A DNA stretch of 29,880 nucleotides from an uncultured Collinsella sp. (lineage in GTDB: Bacteria; Actinomycetota; Coriobacteriia; Coriobacteriales; Coriobacteriaceae), in NCBI GenBank assembly GCA_958436995.1, contig CAUBMI010000021.1, positions 1 through 29,880 of the forward strand. Reading direction: 5' to 3'. The notes beneath the pieces were generated by a model. The model saw only the letters and a program-made list of their open reading frames with translations. It made no database searches and was not told the DNA's origin. Both the position numbers and the translations under genes were made by a program. Each line of letters begins with the position of its first letter. Positions within the stretch are counted from its first letter, which is position 1. Positions 17,069 through 23,455 of this stretch are shown in pieces.

Positions 17069-18541
17069 ATGAAGATCGTAGGCGTTGCCGCCTGTACCGT
17101 GGGTATCGCCCACACGTATATGGCCCAGAAGGCGATTCAGGATGAATGCGCCGCTCGTGGCATCGAGTGCAAAGTCGAGGCTCAGGGTGGTCTGGGTATC
17201 GAGAATGAGCTCACGCAGGAAGACATTGATTCCGCCGACCTGGTGCTCGAGTCCGTCGACGTGGGTGTCGAGAACGAGGACCGTTTTGAGCAGAAGATGG
17301 CCGAGGGCAAGTTCCTCAAGGTCGGCACCTCGGATGTAATCGCCGATCCGGTAAAGATTATCGACCAGGCTGTCGAGATCATCAAGGCGACGGGCGGTGC
17401 CGTTGACGCGTCCAAGGCCGAGGCCAAGGCAGAGAAGAAGGCCGTCTCCGCTGCCCCGCAGGCCCCGACACCGGCGTCCAAGCAGTCCATCTTTGCCGAT
17501 CCTGGCAAGACGCTGCTCAATGCATTCAATACCGGCGTTTCCTATTTTATCCCCATCGTCGTTATCGGTGGCGTGTTCCTCGCCTTCTCGTTGGCATCCG
17601 GTACTGCCGGTGCTAGCGGCATGGAGGTCACCAACCCGTTGATGGTGAGCCTTAACACTATCGGCATGGCCGGCATCTCTATGATGATTCCGGTGCTTGC
17701 GGCATACATCGCCTACTCGATGGCCGGTAAGCCCGCACTTGCCCCCGGCTTCGTCCTGGGCTACTTGGTTAACAACGCCGTCGTCACCCCGAGCGGCAAC
17801 AGCGTTTCGACCGGCTTCTTGGGCGCCATGATCATGGCTGTCATCTGCGGTTACTTTGTCCGCTGGATGAAGACCTGGAAGGTCAACAACACCATCCAGA
17901 CCATCATGCCCATTCTGATCATCCCGATTCTGACCTCGCTCGTCCTGGGCATGGCTTACATCTACATCCTTGCCACGCCGCTTGGCTTTGTGATGGATTG
18001 GCTCACCAGCGTGCTCGGCAGCCTGCAGGGCGGCTCCGCCGTCGTCCTGGGCCTGGTCATTGGTGTTATGACCGCTTTCGATATGGGTGGCCCCATCAAC
18101 AAGACCGCTTCGACCTTTACCATGGCCATCATGGCCTCCGGCATCTACGGCCCCAACGGTATGTTCCGCGTCGCCGTCGCCATTCCCCCGATTGCTTGCG
18201 GCCTCGCTGCGCTCATCGCCAAGAACAAGTTCGATGACGCTGACCGTCAGATGGGCATCTCCGCGCTGTTCATGGGCTGCATCGGTATTACCGAGGGCGC
18301 TATTCCCTTCGCGGTCAAGGATCTTGGCCACACCCTGCCCGGCATTTGCATCGGCTCTGCCGTGGGCGCGGCGCTTGCCGCCTTCCAAGGCATCGACTGC
18401 TATGTTCCGCATGGTGGCTTTATTGTCGCCCTGGCCACCAACAACGTCGCGCTGTTCTGCCTGGACATCGTGATTGGCTCCTTGGTCGCCGCTGCAATCC
18501 TGATTGCCATGAAGCCCACGCTCGATAAGCAGGCCAAGTAA
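17069..18541 (+). CDS. PTS fructose-family EIIBC transporter
   Basis: This is a sugar-phosphotransferase permease of 490 residues. An N-terminal fructose-type EIIB domain covers about residues 1-105, with the phospho-cysteine Cys9 in ACTVGIAHTYMA (commonly CPTGIAHT, so the two residues after Cys differ). After an Ala/Lys-rich linker, the multi-spanning EIIC domain begins near residue 150 (LLNAFNTGVSYFIPIVVIGG) and includes FDMGGPINK and GITEGAIPF, both EIIC-fructose signatures. No EIIA domain is fused; a separate EIIA gene ends the operon. The ATG at 17069 follows AGAGGGA. The substrate is unknown; fructose-family permeases also carry other ketoses and polyols. Confidence 0.93.
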   Translation: MKIVGVAACTVGIAHTYMAQKAIQDECAARGIECKVEAQGGLGIENELTQEDIDSADLVLESVDVGVENEDRFEQKMAEGKFLKVGTSDVIADPVKIIDQAVEIIKATGGAVDASKAEAKAEKKAVSAAPQAPTPASKQSIFADPGKTLLNAFNTGVSYFIPIVVIGGVFLAFSLASGTAGASGMEVTNPLMVSLNTIGMAGISMMIPVLAAYIAYSMAGKPALAPGFVLGYLVNNAVVTPSGNSVSTGFLGAMIMAVICGYFVRWMKTWKVNNTIQTIMPILIIPILTSLVLGMAYIYILATPLGFVMDWLTSVLGSLQGGSAVVLGLVIGVMTAFDMGGPINKTASTFTMAIMASGIYGPNGMFRVAVAIPPIACGLAALIAKNKFDDADRQMGISALFMGCIGITEGAIPFAVKDLGHTLPGICIGSAVGAALAAFQGIDCYVPHGGFIVALATNNVALFCLDIVIGSLVAAAILIAMKPTLDKQAK

Positions 18542-18555
18542 ACCTTTAAGGACTT

Positions 18556-18620
18556 CGGTTGTGCGGAGGGATGGATTTGACTCCGCACAACCGCCCCTAC
18601 ACAACAAAATCCATCCGCAC
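18556..18620 (+). other. alternative RNA hairpins between EIIBC and the GatZ-like gene
   Basis: CGGTTGTGCGGAG (18556-18568) pairs perfectly with CTCCGCACAACCG (18581-18593). Its loop and part of its left arm can instead pair with 18607-18620, because GGATGGATTT (18569-18578) is the exact complement of 18607-18616 and GTGCGG (18561-18566) that of CCGCAC (18615-18620). The two folds are mutually exclusive. A third hairpin around GGGCCCA/TGGGTCCC follows near 18626-18644. Confidence 0.6.
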
Positions 18621-18685
18621 TGATAGGGCCCACATCTGGGTCCCAGGGAACTTTTGTCAAAAATCCTCTGGAGAAGGAGAACAAA

Positions 18686-19954
18686 ATGTCCAACCTCACC
18701 ATCCGCCAGGCCGTTCAGGGCATGCTCAAGCTGCAGGACAGCGGCGATCACGCAACCATGGTCGGCATTGGCCCCATGAGCCCCAACCTGATTCAAGCCG
18801 TGTTCGAGCTTGCCAAGGACGAGGATTTCCCGCCCATGTTTATCGCTAGCCGCAACCAGGTCGATATGGACGAGATGGGCGCCGGCTACGTCAACGGTTG
18901 GGACCAGACGCGCTTTGCCGCCGACATTAAGAAGGTTGCCGACGAGGTGGGCTATACCGGTCCGTACTACCTGTGCCGCGATCACGGCGGTCCGTGGCAG
19001 CGCGACGAGGAGCGTAACGCCCACCTGCCCGAGGACGAGGCCATGGAGCTCGCCCGCAAGTCCTTTGTCGCCGACATGGAGGCAGGCTTTGACCTGCTGA
19101 TGGTCGACCCCACCAAGGACCCCTATCAGATCGGCAAGGTTATTCCGCTCGACGTGGTGCTTCGCCGCACGATCGATCTTATCGACTATCTTGAGCAGTA
19201 CCGTCGCGAGCATAACCTGCCCGAGGTTGCCTATGAGGTCGGTACCGAGGAGACCAATGGCGGCCTGACCTCCACCGACAAGTACGAGGAGTTCATTTCT
19301 CAGCTGCAACCCGAGCTCGAGAAGCGCGGCTGCCCCATGCCCACCTTTATCGTCGGCCAGACCGGTACGCTCACCCGTTGGACCGAGCAGGTCGGTCATT
19401 ACAACTTTAAGAATGCCCGCGAGCTCGCCGACATGGCCAAGCGCTACGGCGTGGGCCTGAAGGAGCACAACGCCGACTACCTGGACGACGCGACGCTGCT
19501 CGAGCACATCCCGGCACACGTGACCGCTTCCAATGTCGCCCCTCAGTACGGCACCGAGGAGACCCGCGCTTACCTCAAGCTCTGCGCTACCGAGCAGATT
19601 CTGGTCGACAACGGCCTGTGCGACGATCCCTCCGATCTGTATCACACGCTGCTGGTCAAGGCCATCAAGACCGAGCGCTGGCGCAAGTGGATGACCGGCG
19701 ACGATGTCAACCTGCAGGTTGACGACATTCTGGCCGACGACGAGCTCAGCCTGAAGATTCTGGATGTCTCCGGCCACTACGCGTTCAACGATCCCGAGGT
19801 CAAGGAGCAGGTCGAGAAGCTCTATCGCAACCTCGCTGCCCAGGACATTGACGGCAAGCGCTTTGTGATCGAGCACATCAAGCGCCCGATCAAGCAGTAC
19901 GTCGTCGGTCTTAACCTCAAGGGCGTCACGAGCCGCATCGAGAAGGCTCTCTAA
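18686..19954 (+). CDS. GatZ/KbaZ-like tagatose-bisphosphate aldolase subunit
   Basis: This 422-residue protein resembles the non-catalytic subunit family (GatZ/KbaZ) of class II tagatose-1,6-bisphosphate aldolase. Corresponding blocks are the FIASRNQVDMDEMG strand (SNQVNQFGG in GatZ), CRDHGGPW with Asp99-His100 (GGDHLGP in GatZ) and YEVGTEETNGG (IGTEVPIPGG in GatZ). The Asp-His pair sits where class II aldolases place a catalytic Asp and a zinc ligand. No GatY/KbaY catalytic partner is in the window, so it may act with a distant partner or be an enzyme in its own right. The ATG at 18686 has a strong AGAAGGAG site. It lies in the PTS-transketolase operon. Confidence 0.7.
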   Translation: MSNLTIRQAVQGMLKLQDSGDHATMVGIGPMSPNLIQAVFELAKDEDFPPMFIASRNQVDMDEMGAGYVNGWDQTRFAADIKKVADEVGYTGPYYLCRDHGGPWQRDEERNAHLPEDEAMELARKSFVADMEAGFDLLMVDPTKDPYQIGKVIPLDVVLRRTIDLIDYLEQYRREHNLPEVAYEVGTEETNGGLTSTDKYEEFISQLQPELEKRGCPMPTFIVGQTGTLTRWTEQVGHYNFKNARELADMAKRYGVGLKEHNADYLDDATLLEHIPAHVTASNVAPQYGTEETRAYLKLCATEQILVDNGLCDDPSDLYHTLLVKAIKTERWRKWMTGDDVNLQVDDILADDELSLKILDVSGHYAFNDPEVKEQVEKLYRNLAAQDIDGKRFVIEHIKRPIKQYVVGLNLKGVTSRIEKAL

Positions 19955-20012
19955 GTAGCTTTTCCTACACGACGCCAGGCCTGGGGCATGTCCCAGCTGC
20001 AGGCCCGGCACA

Positions 20013-20047
20013 TAGGACAAAGGGACATCCCCTTTGTCCTATTTTTT
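20013..20047 (+). terminator. terminator-like hairpin inside the sugar operon
   Basis: TAGGACAAAGGG (20013-20024) pairs perfectly with CCCTTTGTCCTA (20030-20041) around a 5-base loop and is followed by six Ts. It meets every criterion of an intrinsic terminator yet lies between the GatZ-like and transaldolase genes of one apparent operon, 33 bp before the next start. Confidence 0.75.
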
Positions 20048-20079
20048 GAGTTTTGGATTCCTTAGAAGGAGTTTGCACC

Positions 20080-20763
20080 ATGAAGTTCTTTATCGATACC
20101 GCCAACCTTGACGAGATCGCCGAGGCCAAGAGCTGGGGCTGCCTTGCCGGCGTCACCACCAACCCGTCCCTGTACGCCAAGACCGGCGGCAAGCTCGCCG
20201 ACTTTGAGCCCCATATGCTCAAGATTGCCGAGCTCTGCGAGGGCCTGCCCGTGTCTGCTGAGTCCACCGCGACCACTGCCGAGGGCATGATCGAGGAGGG
20301 CAAGCGTCTTGCCGCCCTGGCTCCCAACATCGTGGTCAAGCTTCCCGTGTGCGAGGCCGGCCTCGCCGCCTGCCGCGCCCTGGCCGATGCGGGCGTGCGC
20401 GTCAACATGACGCTTGTTTTCTCGCCGACGCAGGCCCTCATGGCCGCCAACGCCGGTGCCCGCTACATCAGCCCGTTTGTCGGCCGCTTTGACGACATCG
20501 CCGAGGACGGCATCTCGCAGCTCGACAATGTCGTGACATGCATCAAGAACTATGACTGGACCGGCAAGAACGTCGACGACACCGTCGAGATCATCACCGC
20601 TTCGGTCCGCACGCCCAACCACGTGACCCAGGCGGCTCTTCTTGGTGCCGACATCGCGACCGTGCCCATGGCCGCTCTCAAGAAGTGCCTGCATCACCCG
20701 CTGACCGACCAGGGCCTCGCCTCTTTTGAGGCTGACTGGCAGAAGGTCGTCGCTCAGGCTTAA
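20080..20763 (+). CDS. tal: transaldolase, TalC/small-subunit type
   Basis: This is a small TalC/Fsa-family aldolase-fold enzyme of 227 residues. The Schiff-base lysine is Lys87 in NIVVKLPV. At the two positions that separate fructose-6-phosphate aldolase from transaldolase, this protein has Glu61 (Gln in E. coli FSA) and Phe133 (Tyr in FSA), which points to true transaldolase activity: moving a three-carbon dihydroxyacetone unit between sugar phosphates. The ATG at 20080 has an AGAAGGAG site; the frame open to 20053 is not used. With the transketolase genes next to it, it forms the non-oxidative pentose-phosphate set of the operon. Confidence 0.88.
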   Translation: MKFFIDTANLDEIAEAKSWGCLAGVTTNPSLYAKTGGKLADFEPHMLKIAELCEGLPVSAESTATTAEGMIEEGKRLAALAPNIVVKLPVCEAGLAACRALADAGVRVNMTLVFSPTQALMAANAGARYISPFVGRFDDIAEDGISQLDNVVTCIKNYDWTGKNVDDTVEIITASVRTPNHVTQAALLGADIATVPMAALKKCLHHPLTDQGLASFEADWQKVVAQA

Positions 20764-20827
20764 CGACCGGGTTGCCCTCGGCATCGCGCCATCCGGTGCC
20801 GGGGTTGTTCTCAAGAGAGGAATTCGT

Positions 20828-21658
20828 ATGACCAACCAGGAGCTGGCGAAGGTCGCCAATGAGGTCAGGAAGGGTGTCGTGACTGCGGTTCACGCGGCCA
20901 AGTCGGGACATCCGGGTGGATCGCTCGGTGCAGCCGACATCATGACGTATCTGTACTTTGAGGAAATGAATATCGATCCTGCCGACCCTCACAAGGCCGA
21001 TCGCGACCGCTTTGTGCTCTCCAAGGGTCACGCGGCGCCGGGCCTGTATTCGGTGTTGGCAAATCGCGGCTATTTTCCCGTCGAAGAGCTCGAGACGCTC
21101 CGCCATATTGGCAGCCGACTGCAGGGCCATCCCAACATGAACGATACCCCAGGCATCGATATGTCCACCGGCTCGCTCGGTCAGGGCATCTCTGCTGCAG
21201 TTGGAATGGCGCTTGCCGCTAAGCACTGGGGCGACAGCTACCGTGTCTACACGTTGCTGGGCGACGGTGAGTGCGAGGAAGGCCAGGTGTGGGAGGCGGC
21301 TATGTTTGCCGGCAACCATGCGCTCGACAATCTTGTTGCCGTCGTCGACCACAACGGCTTGCAGATTGACGGCACGATCGATGAAGTCAACTCGGCCATG
21401 CCGCTTGCCGACAAGTTCCGCGCCTTTAAGTGGCATGTGATAGAGCTAGCCGATGGCAACGACATGGCGCAGATTGAGGCGGCTTTCGCCGAAGCTCGCG
21501 AGGTGACCGGCGCGCCCGTCGCTATCATCGCCGAGACGGTGAAGGGCAAAGGCGTCTCCTTTATGGAGAACCAGGTTGGCTGGCATGGCAAGGCGCCCAA
21601 TGACGAGCAGTTTGAGCAGGCCATGGCCGAGCTCGCGGCAGCAGGAGAGGAGCTCTAA
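20828..21658 (+). CDS. transketolase, N-terminal subunit
   Basis: This is the thiamine-pyrophosphate-binding half of a split transketolase, 276 residues. It shows KSGHPGGSLG, LSKGHAAPGLYS, TGSLGQGIS and the TPP/metal motif GDGECEEGQVWEA...NLVAVVDHNG. The complete enzyme transfers two-carbon units between ketose and aldose phosphates. The start ATG follows GAGAGG. Its stop overlaps the start of the second subunit (TAATG at 21656-21660), so the two are translated together in equal amounts. Confidence 0.94.
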   Translation: MTNQELAKVANEVRKGVVTAVHAAKSGHPGGSLGAADIMTYLYFEEMNIDPADPHKADRDRFVLSKGHAAPGLYSVLANRGYFPVEELETLRHIGSRLQGHPNMNDTPGIDMSTGSLGQGISAAVGMALAAKHWGDSYRVYTLLGDGECEEGQVWEAAMFAGNHALDNLVAVVDHNGLQIDGTIDEVNSAMPLADKFRAFKWHVIELADGNDMAQIEAAFAEAREVTGAPVAIIAETVKGKGVSFMENQVGWHGKAPNDEQFEQAMAELAAAGEEL

Positions 21659-22596
21659 TGGCAGAGGTCAAAAAAGTCGCCACGCGCGTAAGCTACGGCG
21701 AGGCGCTCGTCGAGCTGGGCAATGAGCACGATGACTTTGTAGTGCTCGATGCCGACCTGGCTGCCGCTACGCAGACGGGTAAGTTTAAGACTGCCCATCC
21801 TGAGCGCTTTTACGATGCCGGCATCGCCGAGAGCAACCTGATGGGTCTTGCCGCCGGCATCGCGACCACGGGCCGCGTTGCTTTTGCGAGCACCTTTGCG
21901 ATGTTTGCCGCCGGTCGCGCCTACGAGCAGGTCCGCAATTCCATTGGCTACCCGCACCTCAACGTCAAGATTGGCGCCACCCATGCCGGCATTTCGGTGG
22001 GCGAGGACGGCGCCACGCACCAGTGCTGCGAGGATATCGCACTCATGCGTACGATTCCGGGTATGACGGTGGTCGTTCCCGCCGACGATGTCGAGGCCCG
22101 CGCCTGTGTGCGCGCCGCCTATGAGTTTGAGGGGCCGGTCTACATGCGCTTCGGCCGCCTGGCAACACCGGTCATCAACGATCACGAGGACTACGAGTTC
22201 AAGATCGGCCGCGGTGTTGTTGTACGGGAGGGCTCTGATGTCACGATCGTCGCGTGCGGTCTCATGGTCGCTGAGGCACTCGCTGCTGCCGAGGCGCTCG
22301 CTGCCGACGGCATCGATGCTGAGGTCATCAACATGCATACGATCAAACCGCTCGATGAGCGTTTGGTGGTTGCCAGCGCCAAGAAGACCGGTCGCGTGGT
22401 CACCGCCGAGGAGCATTCGATTATCGGTGGTCTTGGCGAGGCCGTTGCCTCGGTGCTCGCGGAGCAGCATCCAGTGCCGATGCGTCGCGTCGGCGTGCGC
22501 GATGTGTACGGCGAGTCCGGCCCTGCGGTCGATTTGCTGCATAAGTACGGTTTGGACGCCGACGGCATCGAAGCTGCGGTCAGGTCCGTGTTGTAA
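21658..22596 (+). CDS. transketolase, C-terminal subunit
   Basis: This is the pyrimidine-binding and C-terminal half of the split transketolase, 312 residues. It shows DADLAAATQTGKF, the EI/AESNLMGLAAGIA block with the catalytic glutamate that activates TPP (in DAGIAESNL), FAMFAAGRAYEQVRNSI and THAGISVGEDGATHQ. The last part, MHTIKPLDE and EEHSIIGGLGEAVA, is the usual C-terminal domain. The ribosome site GGAGAGGAG lies inside the end of the N subunit gene, with 1-base stop/start overlap. Confidence 0.94.
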   Translation: MAEVKKVATRVSYGEALVELGNEHDDFVVLDADLAAATQTGKFKTAHPERFYDAGIAESNLMGLAAGIATTGRVAFASTFAMFAAGRAYEQVRNSIGYPHLNVKIGATHAGISVGEDGATHQCCEDIALMRTIPGMTVVVPADDVEARACVRAAYEFEGPVYMRFGRLATPVINDHEDYEFKIGRGVVVREGSDVTIVACGLMVAEALAAAEALAADGIDAEVINMHTIKPLDERLVVASAKKTGRVVTAEEHSIIGGLGEAVASVLAEQHPVPMRRVGVRDVYGESGPAVDLLHKYGLDADGIEAAVRSVL

Positions 22597-22608
22597 GGAA
22601 GGCTTTCC

Positions 22609-23061
22609 ATGGGGTTTGTATCTGCCAACCAAGTGACGATTGGCTACGCCGCCGCCTCGCGCGAGGACGCGCTGCATTATCTGTCCGAGCAGGCTGTTGA
22701 GCTTGGTTTTGCCGATGACGCGTCTGCTGTAGAGACGGCTTTTATTGCTCGCGAAAACGAGGCCGAGACTGGCCTCGTCGCCGGTTTTGCCGTTCCGCAT
22801 GCCAAGAGCGATGCGATCCATACGCCGGGCGTGGCCGTGCTCAAGCTGTCCGAGCCTGTTGAGTGGCCGAGCTTTGATGGCGTGCCCGTCGATGTGGCGC
22901 TCGCGCTGTACGTGCCCGCCGGCGAAGCGGGAACCACGCACCTGCGTCTGCTCTCCAAGGCTGCCGTGATGCTGATGGATGCCGGTTTCCGTGACAAGGT
23001 GCGCGCGAGCACCGATCCCGCCGAGATCGCGGAGCTTATTAACGCCGGGCTCGAGGGCTAG
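22609..23061 (+). CDS. PTS EIIA component, fructose/mannitol type
   Basis: This 150-residue type 2 EIIA domain takes the phosphate from HPr and passes it to EIIB. The phosphorylated histidine is His64 in the motif VAGFAVPHAKSDAI, and the LRLLSKAAVMLMD helix matches the family. The ATG at 22609 has AAGGAAGG, 12 bp after the transketolase stop. Its position as the last gene of an operon that starts with EIIBC shows that it is the cognate EIIA. Confidence 0.93.
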   Translation: MGFVSANQVTIGYAAASREDALHYLSEQAVELGFADDASAVETAFIARENEAETGLVAGFAVPHAKSDAIHTPGVAVLKLSEPVEWPSFDGVPVDVALALYVPAGEAGTTHLRLLSKAAVMLMDAGFRDKVRASTDPAEIAELINAGLEG

Positions 23062-23102
23062 TTGCAACCAGCCCGCTCAATCTATCGTTCCTTCTCCAAG
23101 GA

Positions 23103-23137
23103 GCAGGGCCGCAACGCATACGGCGTTGCGGCCCTGC
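23103..23137 (+). terminator. 15-bp hairpin ending the sugar operon
   Basis: GCAGGGCCGCAACGC (23103-23117) pairs perfectly with 23123-23137 around a 5-base loop. The T-run after it is short (CGTTTC), but stem strength and position favour termination. Confidence 0.75.
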
Positions 23138-23143
23138 CTGCGT

Positions 23144-23192
23144 TTCCCCAGATAAAACTTACCAAAATAAACCCGTCCTCTTTTGGCGGGTT
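23144..23192 (+). repeat. REP-like hairpin, copy 1
   Basis: This shares with 25228-25277 and the reverse strand of 29814-29864 the frame CAGATAAAAC-Y-T-R-CCAAAATAAAC followed by a hairpin partner ending GGTT. This copy is the most diverged, and its stem contains G-T pairs. Confidence 0.7.
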
Positions 23193-23262
23193 GGCGGGGT
23201 AATGCCCGCCGCAACTTATGGCACGGTTGGGATGTGTACGCTTTAAAGAGCGGAGCCCATGG

Positions 23263-23451
23263 TTAGAGAGATGCGCTCGTCTCTCTAAACGTCTCTCTAA
23301 AGAGAACGTCGGTTAGAGAGATGGCCTTAGGTAATCTAGCAGTGAATTCGATACATCTCTCTAAATTTCTCTCTAAAAGAAGGTGCTCATCTCTCTAAAG
23401 TTAGAGAGATATACTAAGCTTTAGAGAGATAAATCTATTGTTTTAGAGAGA
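23263..23451. promoter_or_regulatory. ten TTAGAGAGA boxes upstream of the AlbA_2 gene
   Basis: The exact 9-mer TTAGAGAGA occurs five times on the plus strand (starting 23263, 23313, 23401, 23421, 23443) and five times on the minus strand (TCTCTCTAA at 23280-23288, 23292-23300, 23356-23364, 23368-23376, 23390-23398). Two tandem minus pairs have identical 12-bp spacing. The pair at 23389-23410 is an inverted repeat with 10-bp arms and a 2-bp centre. The last box provides the purine-rich ribosome site of the gene. With the REP-like copy 1 and the operon hairpin, it fills the 394-bp gap 23062-23455, which has no gene. Confidence 0.85.
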
Positions 23452-23455
23452 CGGA

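Noticed and set aside
16892..20020. A 1042-codon open frame on the minus strand across the PTS and GatZ-like genes
   Set aside because: It is antisense to genes with clear family motifs; the product has no recognisable domain and is rich in His/Gly/Asp as expected from the reverse of GC-biased codons.
23263..23451. CRISPR array
   Set aside because: Units are 9-10 bp, occur on both strands and have irregular spacing; there are no spacers of constant length and no cas genes.
23263..23451. Plasmid or phage origin with iterons
   Set aside because: Orientation alternates and there is no replication initiator; the neighbouring protein has an AlbA_2/ATPase architecture instead.
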